A program made the translations under genes and the position numbers. This document shows, piece by piece, positions 1-12,700 of a stretch of 64,000 bases of DNA. The stretch's first letter is position 1. Each line of letters opens with the position of its first letter. This DNA is from Lactarius indigo. Its lineage: Eukaryota; Basidiomycota; Agaricomycetes; Russulales; Russulaceae. The notes under the pieces were generated by a model. The model was given only the letters and a program-made list of their open reading frames with translations. It was not told the DNA's origin and made no database searches. The stretch spans positions 2,046,001 to 2,110,000 of the forward strand of contig JAFKAC010000006.1 of NCBI GenBank assembly GCA_025766275.1, given 5' to 3'.

Positions 1-839
1 CTTCCATCGCCCTGGATACTCCTGAATCTAGATTTTTGGGCCCATCCAGCCTTGAATCCAGCACGTAAACATCCACCGCTGGAGGTCATGAGGGCGTTGA
101 ATCAGAACTCAAAGGGTCCCACGTCGCGACACTGAGCCCGCGCGGTTGTTCCAGCGAGAGAACAACCTTGTGAACTAGGAAGAACGCTTTGAAGAACACG
201 CAACGACATCGTGACATGTGCTAAGCCAACTCGAAACATTTGGGGGCGGCGAGTCCATGGCCATCCAAGGCAGTACTACGCTGCGAGATTTCTCGATACT
301 TCACGAGGCCTTCGGCCCTGGCGCAGAAACGAAAAGCCCATTCCCCCGAACTCAGACCCCCCCAGAATGCAGTGGTCTCGTCTCGTAGTCATCACTTTCA
401 CGTCGAAAATAAGGACAATAGTTGGGGCGGAGGCTATGACCGGTCTGAACCCATCCATGATACGAATCCCGGGATGAAATGGTTCAAAACAAAAGTTGGG
501 ACGGATGGCATAGAAATACCCAAATTTTATTGTATGATCGCGTCCTCGCTGGCATTGGGCTCACAAAGATAGACATTACTTATTTGAAGATACAAAACTG
601 ATTATCAGCGCGCCAGGACCTGTGCTTAGAATCCTCAAAAATCCCAAAAGCGCCAGAATACTTTTGCCCTGAGATTGGGTCTTGGGTTGACTTCAGTTGC
701 TGAGTTCGACCTTCACTTTGGGTTAGTGGGTGAGCACTAGTGAGTAGCTGGCCTTTCGTGGAATATATATGACACTATCTCCTCGAACAGTTGGTTGGAT
801 GGGTTTGCAAACGTAGGCTCTGCTCAGGGCTCTACTGCC
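1..839. other. no recognisable gene
   Basis: I see no coding pattern, RNA gene or repeat that I can support. Short open frames here overlap on both strands and show no family motif. Confidence 0.4.
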
Positions 840-2070
840 CAAATCACCAACTACTTGAAGCTTGGCTAGTAGCACCTCCAGCATTTTGCCGAGGTTAGAC
901 GTTCAGAGGCCCGTGACCTAGGGAGCCCTGGGTCACCTGACTTCAAAAGTAAAGAAATTGAAGTAACAAACGCACAGGGCCCCATCCAGCGATAGCAGAG
1001 AATCCATTCGTGTTGCAACCCGGATTCGGGTCAACTCTGATGTTCGGGGATGCCAAGGCTAGGAGCGTTGTACCTAAGCACCGAGTATGAATGGCTTATA
1101 GCAGGTCACAGAAGCGGACTCACCTGTAAAGGCCTTGATACCGGCTGCTGAGGTGGAGGAAGGTAGACACAGCCCACTCCTGGTGGCTCAGGCACGGAAA
1201 GTAGTTCGAGAGGCCACCACTGGAGTACTTGAAACTTCCCACGACCTCCGGGTCGTGGCTCGTCCCCCCAACGACAGTGACTCAGGGAACTGCCAAACGT
1301 GTCAATCCGGTGAACGTTCTGGACCCACACTTGTGTACTACTTCCAATCCGAGAACAAACATACTGGTTGCGAGAAAACCAGGCACGAACCAGGCGGGGC
1401 TGTCGTTTGTCACGCAGTTCCCGCGACTGGCGCCGTCGTTACGACTGGGAGAAGAGGATATGGTGCTACGCGTACCGAGCTGCGCAAACAGGTCGTGCAC
1501 ACGCGCTGTACATTCCTCCGAGCAGATATCCTCTTCAAAGTTATATGACATGGTGGTCGTCTAAGTCTATTGGACGCTCAGCTAACTGGTGTAGCGAGTA
1601 ATAGTAAATGTCGACCAGACTCCAGAGGGAAGTGTAGATGAAAGAGATAGGAACTAAATAGGGAACACTGACTCGGAAGTGCCAGCCAACCGTGCTAACA
1701 ACGGCCTTACTGCCTCGATGTACCCGTACAGTTGGTATGGCTCAGAGATGGACGACGGTACAATGTGGTGTTTTGATACAGGAAGTCACGAGCAAGCTCG
1801 AGCGTGATTGGGCGCGGAACTACAAGCTCAGCAACTTGCCCCTTGGTCAGGTGTGCCGTATCTACACTGGAGTAGTAGTACATGTCAGTACGTGCGTGAG
1901 CGAATGAATGACGAAGACGTGCTTCGGATGACTAGTACTGCTGACCTTGCAGAGCGCTTCGATTGAGGTGTTCTCCGAGTCGTGGTGGGGCATGAGCACA
2001 ACGTAGAGGTGCCGGAGGGCCGAGAGCACGATCTTTCCTGTGGCAAAGAAAAGGATACCGGGACGAGTAA
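840..2070 (-). pseudogene. S53 (sedolisin) peptidase relic, minus-strand copy
   Basis: Pieces of a secreted serine-carboxyl protease of family S53 (tripeptidyl-peptidase/grifolisin type) occur in the correct order, in different frames. At about 2060-1780 is the activation pro-domain (AHLTKGQVAELV, the HLSxEQV region). At about 1520-1340 is the catalytic-domain stretch DLFAQLG followed by GNCVTND and FVPGF. At about 1060-1000 is the C-terminal NPGCNTNGFSAIAGWGP, and near 890-860 the tail GKMLEVLLAKL. Stops and frame changes separate the pieces and many residues differ from the family, so this looks like real decay rather than one sequencing slip. It matches the plus-strand relic at 14.8-16.8 kb. 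Family assignment is from remembered motifs; exact ends are uncertain. Confidence 0.6.
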
Positions 2071-4601
2071 CTTATCGCCAGCCCCGCAAAACTCACGTGT
2101 TTGTAGAACGCGCCGCGGCACTCAGCAGCGCGCGACCGCCCCGCGTGGTGCCAGCAGAAATGGTAGAGCGAGCGAAAGGAGCGATGCACTCCGAGGATTG
2201 TACGGCACGGGTACAGGAACCACGTCGCTTCGAGAAGATCCGATGGGTTACAGTGGCCTTCCTATGGTGATAGGGACATCCCTGATCGCTGCGGCCGCAG
2301 CCACGAACTTGGATCGGCGTTGACGTGAGCTCCCGAATGTTTTTTGGTCGCTAGTTGCGATCCGAAGAATTAGCACAAAACGATCCAAACCCGAGCGCAG
2401 TCAAAGTAATGGCCTCGGATGCAAGCACTCAAGTCCCCAAAACCGGTATCCCAAGAGCTGCGGGGCCCTGGAAAATGAACGACGATCACCTGAGCGTCGT
2501 TATTGGCCTAGTAGTAAAGAACTGCGTCGTGAGATCTTCGTTCCGGCTTCGCGTTGACCCGACTGGATCTTATAGACTACTAGCACCCGTGCTGATCCCT
2601 GAAATTGATCTTCAGGGAGAGACACCGTCGGTACCGCCTTAGACATAAGAATCGAAGCGCACATCCTCACTTCGGCACTTGCAATGAATAGAGGTGACTA
2701 TGTCGCTCGTAATTCTCCAGCTTCTAGAACGCTGAAAACGATGGTGATAACACATCAGTGCAACGTCAGTGTGTCATTCTCGCGGCACGCAATGTTCGAG
2801 AGAGAGCCACGATCTTTTTACCACTTAAAAAGAGTCGACCCTACGGAACATGAGAGTATATGCGAAAATGGGCACCCGCCCCAGTCAAGTGAGGCGGAAG
2901 AAATCGTGACTTCTTTTTCCTATTCGGCGAATTGTTGTGACAACCAACAATGAGACAAGGAGGGCGATTCAATGTGCACAAGGATGTACGTACAGAGGAA
3001 GGGATGCGTATGACGGAAAGACTTAGACCCGAGAAGTAAAGGTATTACTCCCCACTGAGCCCGATACAGAGCAGCGCAACTCACAAGACCTCCAGGGAAT
3101 ATCCCGATGCCCGAGAGCTTGAGCGGAGCCCTGAGAATTACGACCGCACCATCGGCTTCCTGTTCCGAATCGCCAGAAAGGTTCACGTAAAGGCGCCATC
3201 TTGGAAAACATACTACGTCTGGTACTGGAAGCCTCTGCAGATTGACCTCCACTAGCTGGGCAAGCCATTTGCGGCTCTGTATCACTAACAAATGCGGTGA
3301 GTGTAACTTGAAACCCATGAAAGGAGGCAAAGTCAAGCCTGAGGGCAAAGTCCGAGTCGGAGTTACGTGAGTCACTACAGTTATTTTGCTATTGCCTGCA
3401 GCGCCTGTCCTTGCCAGTGCGATCCGCTTTTTGTCCCCAGCTTACGATGGTCTGGTCACTGTTGTGTTACTATAAGCCACTATAACACTGGCACCCTTCT
3501 AGAATTTTGGGATACATTTGGCCCGTGCCTGAATCTACCCTCAGTAAAGTTTTTTGTGGCGCAGGCATACTACCCCCGATACTACAGTGACACTCTTGAT
3601 GCTTCGCGACACTTAGAGACCTTTCCGCGTACGTAGAAAGGAGGTCCAAGACAGAAATGGGGACTCAAAACGTGGGGAAAACCGACTGTGTGGACTGTAC
3701 GATACTTGTGAGGTCACCGCGGTGACTGACACCACGCCAGTAGAAGCCTGCCTGCCACACAGCGTCGTCCTGGCGTTCCTAAATCAGAATCTAGCGACTG
3801 AGGCTGTCTTGTCTTCTGAAACAGGACAGACCCGACCCGACCCCAAGCCAGGTGGCCAACGCCGCTTCTCCAAAAAAAAACTCAGAAAGGGGTTATTACG
3901 ACCAATACAATCAAACCCCATCAGCGGAGTGGCGTCAATGGCAGAGTGACATTTCCCGAGGAGACACACAGACGCACACACATTCACACAACGCTCGCAC
4001 TGGCATTATTAGCACACTGGCACACACGCACCCACGTCGCTCATGTTCATTTGCGCCCATACAGCAGCATGTGTACTGCCGTACACCGAGCTTCAAGCTG
4101 ACCGTGATCCCCGACATTCCACATTCCACAACACAATACTCCCTAGGATGGTCTTATTCAATTACCTTACTTCTATATCCTTGGGTACGGAATATGTGGC
4201 GCTACTCAGAGTGGGATCAATTATCGCGTGCGCTACATCGGAGATCTTTTTACAGTAAGTCGGGTCCGTCGACCACCCACGTGGATATCGGGCATCGAAC
4301 AAACAAGAGAAAGGAAGGAGAGGTGTAATAAACACGTTACGCATAGACATGTGAGAGGCACATAAATACCGAGGTTATAAAAAGTACAGCTAAACAAGTC
4401 GTGACATCGACATCGAAGTACAAGCGAAGCGAAATAATACCCTAATGGATACGAATACAAATGTTCCTATACTAGTGGACGAGGTCAAATCCGAGGCTGA
4501 TGCGTCTGAAAATTCGAAACGCGAAGTGAGTCTTCCTTCCTTCCTTTACAACTGGCCAATACAAGCCAAAAGCAAGAATTTTGCCAAGTTTAATTTTTTT
4601 T
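2071..4601. other. region without supported genes
   Basis: Apart from a dispersed repeat copy near 3.04-3.13 kb and a CA-rich patch near 3.96-4.04 kb, nothing here is supported as a gene. It lies between an S53 relic and the 3' end of the MFS transporter. The upstream part may hold an unrecognised N-terminal end of the S53 relic. Confidence 0.35.
3035..3135. repeat. dispersed short repeat, copy 1
   Basis: The stretch beginning GGTATTACTCCCCACTGAGC and running through AACTCACAAGACCTCCAGGGAATATC matches, with scattered differences, two tandem copies at 33.08-33.31 kb. Read on the minus strand, all copies carry a TGTGTGGCTC...GGGCTCAGTGGGGAG-like block that loosely resembles a tRNA A-box, so a SINE-like origin is possible but unproven. 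Confidence 0.55.
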
Positions 4602-6973
4602 TCATGCCGGTGCCGGTGATCCTCTCATACTCCTGTCACTACCAGCGGGAAGCATCTCCATATCCGACGACGACGGCCTCCGCTCGATGGGGATGGGGAT
4701 GTCTTCCCTCCCCCAGTCTTCATCAATGTTCGTGTGTAGTTGCAGTTGTCGCATGCCGAGACTGGCCACGAACCCCGCGCTGGAGATGCCGAGGACAGCC
4801 TGCCATACGACCTTGAGCGCATGGCCAAACGTGTTCTGCACCTCGGCCTTCAAAGGTTGCTCGAGCGTCGGGATCGACGGAATCGCCGCAAAGGCGAGCT
4901 GGACCCCGTGCGGGAACTGTGCGAGGAACGACGCAGGTAGGTTCTTCTTCAGTTCATTCTGCAGGATCGCGCCGCCGACGGTAACGCCCCAGATCTGCGC
5001 AGCACGTTATCAATCCGATCGGCCGGGGGTGCTGCGCGTAGAAGCAAGAAGGACTCACGTATCCAAAGTTTCGCGAGAACACATAGAGCGCCATCGTGGG
5101 GGCCGACTGCGTAACCGGGACAGACGCGAGTATGGGGAAGAGCGAGACAACGTAGATAATGCCGACGCCGCCGCCAATGACGAGCTGAAGGCCAACAGAC
5201 TTGGCAATACTGCTATCCGCGCGCAGCGTGGTCAATAGGCCGGCACCGACAACCATGAGCGCCCAACCGATGTATGTCGGGGCCAAGTATTTGCCCGTCT
5301 TCTTAACAGCAACGCCCGCAATAACGGCAATGAGACTGATGCTATACGACAACCCGAAGAGATCGACGCCAGCTCCAGAGGGAGATCTGTCCTTGCATGC
5401 TTCAAAGAAGACCGCGTACCAGTCTACCCATTGAGTGAGCAGAGGTGCCCAGATAGCGTGAGTTGTAGTGATTACGTACAACTAAGACTGGCCAACACCA
5501 CAGCCATCACAAAGTTTTGAAGATAACCACTAGTGCCAGTCCAGTCGAGCCTAAACAATATGGGCGCCTTCAAGGAAAACGTTGGCGGGATGTCCCCATG
5601 TATGCGAAAGGACTCACCGTTGGCGGCTTGCAGAAAAAGAACTCATAGATAACGAAAGCGACTAGGCCAATAAAACCGAAGACCAAAGGCACGAGCACGG
5701 AAGCGGAGGACCACGGAAATTGTACGCCTCCCCATGTCAGCCCGATCACGATCGAGGTCGTTGACCCTGTGATAAGAAGATTCCCGCTGCAAAAAAGGTG
5801 AGATTTTGTGACGCTCCAAAGTTTGCAGGACCTACATGAAGTCAATCTTACTGAGCTTCTCTTTTAGAGTTGCGTGTGGTGTCTTGAGACGCATGAAGAG
5901 CACGACAAGAGTCGCATTAAATGCGCATATAGGGAGGTTGAGGTCTGTGCTTGGTCCTCGACACATTGCACACCATAAACAAACACAGGTAACACGTACA
6001 GAACAACCATCTCCTGTAAGGAAAAGCGCGTCAAGAAGGAAGCAGTTGGCGGAAAGGAACGGAAGGGGGAATATAAGGCATACCAGTGACCACTCTGGGC
6101 TAAGGACCCTCCAATGACCGGACCAACACCACCGCCGACTGCCCAAGAGCTATACACGGTCCATTAGCAAAGCGTAGAACGCATCAAACGGGAAACGGAA
6201 ACCAACAGCGCCATAAGTCCGCTGAACGTGCCACGCTCGCGAAGTGTAACCAGATCGGACATCATAATTTGCACAGAGGAAGTGATCGCTCCGGCACCCA
6301 GTCCTTGCACGGCTATAGCGTGGGGAGAATCAGAACCGAGCATACACGCATGTACCGGCGCGGCCATCGGGGGGCGATAGCGGGGACTGGGGGACGATGT
6401 GGAGGAAAGACGGATGGACGTACATCTACCCGCAATGAGCATGTTCATGCTCGATGCCGCGCCGCAAATCGTGCTTCCAAGCGCAAAGAGGAAGAGTGCA
6501 GAGAGCATGATGGGCCGCCGCCCGATAATCTGATCATGACAACATTAGACTCCAACTCGCGTGAGAAAACGATATGCGGTACCTGCGTGAGTCCGCCACA
6601 AAGGGGCACCAGAGCCGTCGAGCCTAGCGCATAGGCAGAGCCGACCCAGATGAATTGCACACCCTGGAGATCACGTATGATCGTTGGAAGTGCAGCCCCG
6701 ATAGCGGTCTGCGCGTACAACGCAACGTATTAGTCCAAGTTTCCAAACGCCAACGCTACTTGGCTCCGATCCAGGCAGGAGAAGCGAGTAAGGGTGACTC
6801 ACAAACTCGACAGCGGTGAGGAGGACGGAGAGGCCGAGGGAAAAGATGATGCACCAGAACTTCCAGTCCTTCGGTACGCCATGGGATAGGTCGGCGTGGA
6901 CTTCCTCTGACCGCGTTTTCGGCATAGACTTGTTGGAGGATTGAAGGAGTGAGGGCGCAGGAGAGTAGTCCAT
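4602..6973 (-). CDS. MFS transporter, multidrug/DHA2-like, multi-exon
   Basis: A major facilitator superfamily membrane transporter, probably a proton-driven exporter at the plasma membrane. The start is at 6973. A hydrophilic N-terminus leads into TM1 (WCIIFSLGLSVLLTAVEF); the first exon is 57 codons and ends at a GTGAGT donor at 6802. Ordered exons then give TAIGAALPTI, the loop motif GRRPIMLSALFLFALGS (MFS motif A, GRRP), AVQGLGAGAI, and AVGGGVGPVIGG (antiporter motif C, GPxxGG). A long central and C-terminal part follows, with segments such as LAPTYIGWALMVVGAGLL and GLQLVIGGGVGIIYVV. The last exon ends in a hydrophilic Ser/Pro tail at 4602. Introns are short (the first is 94 bp). I count roughly 12-14 membrane spans. 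The reading frame looks healthy, unlike neighbouring relics. Substrate is unknown. Confidence 0.85.
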
Positions 6974-8299
6974 AGCCTGACTTGACGGCCGCCCACGATC
7001 AGTGGTCGGGAGCTAGGTGGGAAGGGAATCGGTAGGATACAAAGGGATGCAGGATAAGGGGAAGGGGATATTAAGTGGTGTGACGCCCATGGCGTGGCGA
7101 CCGAAACTCGGGCAAGAAGAAGGGCCGATACGTGTGTGGAAGGACGTGTTTGCCTTGATCGCAATGAGCCGAGAAGGGAAGACCATTGGCCGCGCGAACA
7201 CTCGCACGGTCGCTCCTTGACCATAATTGATTGCCCATCACACGCGCGCAACTTTGCTGGTGAACACATGGTGTCCTTGTGCCTCTGCAATTGGCGCCTC
7301 GATGCGTTAGCGCGTTCCAACGGCTTCTTCAGAGTCATCACTAACTTAGTTATAACATCACATCATCGAAATCATCGTGTTACAATATCTTTCCTCCTGG
7401 ACGGTCTTGCGGTTGCAAAGGCAAAACAGAACAAAAGGATTGGCCGACAAACCCGGTTGCGGAGCTGCGTACAATTCGTCTGTCGATCCCAACAGATAGC
7501 GTGGTGCTCCGCGCGGCTTGCAACGCTAGAACTATGTTAACTTACCATCCTGTATAAATTTAATAATAAATACGTAAAACAACCGTCAGTCTTCCCGGAT
7601 GGGCCGGGGGCTGTGGGATTTGACTAAGCTGCCTCATCGCAAAAATGATACAATTCAGTCAAGGTCAAATTAATCACTGATCAAGAAAAGAAGATGATGG
7701 GGATGTTTCCAGTTAGGTGGGAGCCTGAGGGCTTGGGAATACTATAGTGCAACTCAGGCTACTCAAGCGATCCACAATGTGAAACACGCAAATCAAAAAG
7801 TGAGTAAATTAAAATGTTCCCACGCATCCCTGGTCTCAGGGTCTTGATAACTTGTTGGCCAACTCGATCAAGGTCTGGTGCCACCATAGATGGCTAGCCC
7901 ACGATGTGAGCTATCAGTTGTATCATAGCATGGAACCACTGACTGAATCGTGCAATGGACTCCGTTGACGAACAGGGGCAACTACAAGAGGGCGCTTGCG
8001 CCCGCCCGCTTATCAGAAATTTGGGCGGCCTTTCGGACAGAATGGAAGCAGTCGCATGATTTCGCGAGGATAATGCAAAATCGTGTAGCCGCACAAGGTG
8101 ATAGGTGATGATGGCGATAGGATGGAGGATTCCCCGCCGCACCGCAGAGCGATCAAAACACTGGAGGCGCTATCGATATGCGGCGCCCAAGCACCGCGGA
8201 TCTATTTACCCCTGCCAGTAAATTACAAAACGCGAAGGCGTAGAAGTTCCGATAATACAACACATAGCAAACGTGAGCGCGTAGACCAGACAATGTACA
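6974..8299. other. 5' flank of the MFS gene; no other gene seen
   Basis: This should contain the MFS promoter, but no clear TATA box or recognisable ORF is seen. AT content rises around 7.54-7.70 kb. Confidence 0.35.
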
Positions 8300-9799
8300 G
8301 AGGGGAATCAATCCGTCGACTGTAGCTCGTAAGAGTTGTACATCCAGTTGGGTACTTGCAGGTCGCGACCGCTTCCCCGGGTCACCAATATGCGCTCCAC
8401 TCGCAAGACCAACCTCGTTACCATGACCGTGGATAGCGAGAGGACGAATCTGTGACCAGAAATCAGTCAAAGTCGCATGTACAGGTTGAGGGACGGGACA
8501 TACGAGACTGCAATAAGATAATATTGTCTCTATGACGTGGCTTAGTAACGATGTCCAGTCTGAACAGACGAGGTAAAAAGGCGTACGTCTGTGGGAATAC
8601 TGAGCGCGACATTCAAGAAACGTCCAACTGAAGGCACGTGCAAGCGATTAAGCTAGCAATTGCTGACTACGCGAACAGTAACCTACCAAAAAGACCCTAG
8701 ACACAATGATAAGTACAGTTGACTCGAGAGGTAGCGATTCACACGTACCAGGTAGAATACACAGCCATCACGACGTAGGTCCGTGATGATTTTTACATTG
8801 GCTCTCCGTGGCCGACTTGCAGCATTAGTTATCGTTAGAACGAACAAGAACACATCGAAAAGCGCCTGTATATCCACAGTTGTCAGTAGCTTGGTCAGAG
8901 GTCGTGGGCAGCTAAGCGGTTCATACCTGAGACAACCAGATGCCTATCCAATACGGAGTCCTTCCTATGATTAAACACATGTGGAAAATATACGGATCTT
9001 CTACCACATGAGCTGGCCAAATAGTTAGCTCAACTGAGAGCCATATGTCTGAAAACGTACGGGCAAGTTGCACGATGCTGGTCGTTACGAATGCTATCGT
9101 GGAACACACGGAGAGCGAGTAACCGACAGTATAGCGTTCGTAACATCCATTTTCGATGGTCCCACAGTGTGTATACCCGGAATGATCATAATATCTGCAC
9201 CAGCCAGTGAGGAGCCACCGTAATCACCGATCGCTAAGGCTTACAATTTGCAAGGACGATGCTCAACGATCCCACAAGAGCTAACACAATTAAGGTCCCG
9301 ACACAGCTGGGTAAATTGTCAGGAGCTTCTGATACCACAAAACGTGACGGTGCCCTACAACTAGGACTGTCAGGATCGACATATAGGTGAGCGCACAAAC
9401 TGGACACTCACACTATGTGACAAGTGTGCTGTTACCAAGCCGCTTATCGCTATCGAAGCATGTGAGGAAATCCGGCCCACCTCTTCACGGCGTTCTCACC
9501 TTGGAAGTAGATAAGCTGGCCGATGGCCACACCGTACCGCAGAATGAGGTAGAGCACTTTGATGCTCGAGATAGGCGGTCTCCATATGTACCGCACTTCA
9601 TCTCCGAATGTGAGCAGAAGGTCATATACGAATATCGAAAGTCCCACAGCTGCTGAAAACGTCTTAGAACCCAAGAGGAGAGCAGGATGAACAAAGACTC
9701 GCCAGAGATATACCGTTCTGCATCAATAACCGGCTGCTCCTTGATGGCGAGTGGAATCAAGAGGACAACGGCGGGAGGGAGAACACCACTGTTGCTCAT
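8300..9799 (-). pseudogene. DUF6533-type multi-pass membrane protein, probably decayed
   Basis: Basidiomycetes carry many seven-helix-like proteins with an N-terminal DUF6533 domain of unknown function. Here an ATG at 9799 opens MSNSGVLPPAV. After an apparent frame change comes the diagnostic block YDLLLTFGDEVRYIW followed by KVLYLILRYG (about 9630-9500), matching the domain signature YD-LLT--DEV--IW...K-L---NRY. Downstream, near 8.87-8.75 kb, is the late-helix segment FDVFLFVLTITN followed by PRRANVKIITDLRRDG, a typical C-terminal part of these proteins. Frames change between segments and some joins are not obvious introns, so I call a relic, though a gene with sequence errors is possible. 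The 3' end is approximate. Confidence 0.5.
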
Positions 9800-12700
9800 C
9801 TTGGGGAAAGTAGTGGTGGAGGGAAGAGGAGTTGGGCGCCGATCTTTGGACAAGGTACACGCCCCCAGCTTAATTAAAGGCAAGTTGCATACCTCATTGA
9901 AACAAGCAGACGGAGCCGGGGTACCGGGATGGGCGCATTCGTGTGCTTGCGTGACGAGAGCCATCCCGCGCGAGGCTGTACAAACCCGGCCAAACACATT
10001 TCCGGGCGCCAGAGCCCGATAACCATGGTGCCAATCGCCATCTAACCCTCCTGGTTTTTGATCACCCAGGCGCAGGTGAAATGAACACCTTGCGCGTTTG
10101 GAAACCGCCACGTGTAGATGTGCCCGTTCTTTGCGAAACCGTGGTATAGGCACGAAAAGGTCCACGTTGATTTCACAGGCGAAACAAGACAGAAGCGTAC
10201 GCAGCAGGGATACCGTAAAGGGCTTGCGGATCCGCTGAGCATCCGGAACGCGCCAAGGGGAATTGTAGAAGGCGGGTAGCCCATCTTGAAAACAACACGC
10301 TTAGCAACCAACATGGCCCGCACCACTGGCGCAGCCTTCGACATAATAAAAACAGATGTCGAAGATCGAGGGGGTGCGCCCAGTGAAGGGATTTCGTAAG
10401 AACAACGAAAACTGATTTTGCCTGGTTTGCTTCGTGATGCGAGGTAGCTACAAGTTAGGAGTTTATTGTGACAGTGTGACACAACTCTGAGGCCATCACG
10501 TGGTTCCACCAGTTCTGGTCTCCTATCAAGGAACGCTCCGAGTCATTGTCGTCTGGCCGTAGCACATTTACTCAGAACTACCTCCGCAGCACATTCAGAA
10601 TTTCCCTGGGTTGGAGCATCCGGCCGCTTTCCGAGCGCCGTTCACACGTATAGATTTACGTACGCTACGTATAACCATTTCAGATCTGGGAAATTGACAT
10701 CATGATCGCGGCGACCCGGGCCTTCCAACGTGATAAGTTAGCACCCTACGATAACAAGCGCAAACGTATCACCTTTGCCTTGCCGCGATGTCCACCTTAC
10801 CTACAAGAGGTGTGTTTGTCTCCATTCCTCATCAATCATGTGGAACGTAGCTTGTTCACAGAAAGATCCTCCGAGTCGTCGCCAACCATTCCGAATGTTG
10901 AACGATCCGTTCCGAAATTCCCATTTAGAGAAGAAAGGTCGGAGCCCGCTTTGACTCACCGATAACCCTACCAAAGGTATGGGTTGGGTTGATCACAGTA
11001 TTGTACCCTATTGGTCACATTCACAATGAAGCTGCTTCCATTTGTTTCCCAACCCCTGCTCCACGTGTAAGAGCGCGGGTCACATTGTCAGCGGTAGACA
11101 TTAACTGCGTAGCAGTCTGGCTCGACAAACGGGGACATCAAACACAATTTCTTTAATCGGTAGAAGGAGCCCGAGAACCCATCACTTCTTCAGCCTTTCT
11201 CATTTACCTAATGCAGTTAACCGCAAACGGTTTCCTTTGTAGGTATGCGTACAGCGCCACGTAGGGACGTACACGCAAGGCGCCTGTCCATTTCTTTCCG
11301 AACTTAATCCTATCACAAAGGTTTGTGACCTCCACATGAATAGTCCGTTGCACCTTAACTCCTTGGTGCACCGTGGGATTCCATCTGTGCCCCTACGGGC
11401 AGACCAGGATCCGAAGGTCAACACGATTTGTTCCGGCCATCATATGTTAATCTCCCTCTCTTACAAAGGTAGCGCACGCGGCGATTCCACCTTCCAAGGC
11501 GCTCGGCGTGATCATCGGAGACAAGGCTACTGACGAGCGTATCGCCGACACATACCGTGTCATATTTTCCGAAGTACGTCGTTTATTGCGGAGTTAGCGG
11601 AGGTTGGCAGGACCAATCAAATTATTGTTGCTGCCTGGCGCTGACACTGAACTGCCTGTTACAACAACATTCTCAACTGTTATCAGACTTTGTACACAGG
11701 TTTCAGGCACTTACACCTATAAATGTTGGGTTCCCAGAACCAGAAGAGGGTGAATGTAGCGGTATCACACGGTTCCCGAACTGGATGATAACGTTGCGCC
11801 GAATAGCTGGGTCAGGCCTCGAAATGGATCACACGGTGCTGCCAGGCAGCATCAGATGTGCAAGTCAAACGGTGTTTTCATCATGCTACCCTCGGAAAAG
11901 GAGAAGGCTAAAACAGACGTGCGAAGTTGTGGACGAGGGAAGCCACCATGCCATCAATGGCACCGATCAACATTGCCAACATGGCAAGAAAACATAATCA
12001 CACAGGATTAGCAAAAATGCATTGCTCCTAGTGACTGACCTCATTTCTGTGCGGTGCCACCGATGCCAACATTCATGCTCTGTTGAACATGCCCCATCAA
12101 CGAGATGGCTGGCGTCGGCATTAACCTATTAAATATAGTTCACAGAACAAAGTCGGGGTCTTCAGTAGCGATCATGCAGTGCTGGGAAGCGTGAACCATG
12201 TGGAATCCTTCCTGTGTCAATAACAGCTTGGGAAAACCAATATACAAAAGATTGCGCCCGTCGCAGTGGGCTTACACAAGACAAGTCGGCGACTTTCCTG
12301 CGGCATGCGTGACAGGCTTAGTACGCTGAATTACGTCTCAACCTCTGAGCGTGGCCTGGGAGAGGGTGGCGTTGGGGTGGCACATCCAAGGGACATTGGA
12401 CGGACTGATGAACAATATATCTGGTAGGTGCTACCACGTCAACAAGAGAATTCGAGAGTCAGACGAGGTGTGGATACAGAAATGCCGCCGAGGTGCGGGT
12501 GCAGTCTCTCCACTATTATTGACACTATCTGAGCAATCATCATCATACAATCGTTCACAGAGCGTACGCATTCGCTCAAGGACACACCCCATAATACAGT
12601 ACATCGTCGCGAATGTGCTGCCGAACCCACGATGGCCGCCGTGTGGAAAGAAAAAAAGCCGGCTGATGAAACCATCTCCCGGGCACGCGCTGACATTTCC

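Noticed and set aside
3960..4035. CA-rich stretch as a microsatellite or CRISPR-like repeat
   Set aside because: Irregular CA/CG-rich sequence without a fixed unit or spacer structure. CRISPR arrays are not expected in a fungal genome.
6799..7341. 180-codon minus-strand frame overlapping the MFS start
   Set aside because: It is the wrong frame of the MFS first exon with an upstream extension of low-complexity residues.
9485..10165. 226-codon minus-strand open frame
   Set aside because: Only the part near 9.8-9.65 kb fits a gene (the DUF6533 N-terminus). The upstream extension has no homology signal and the diagnostic domain continues in another frame.
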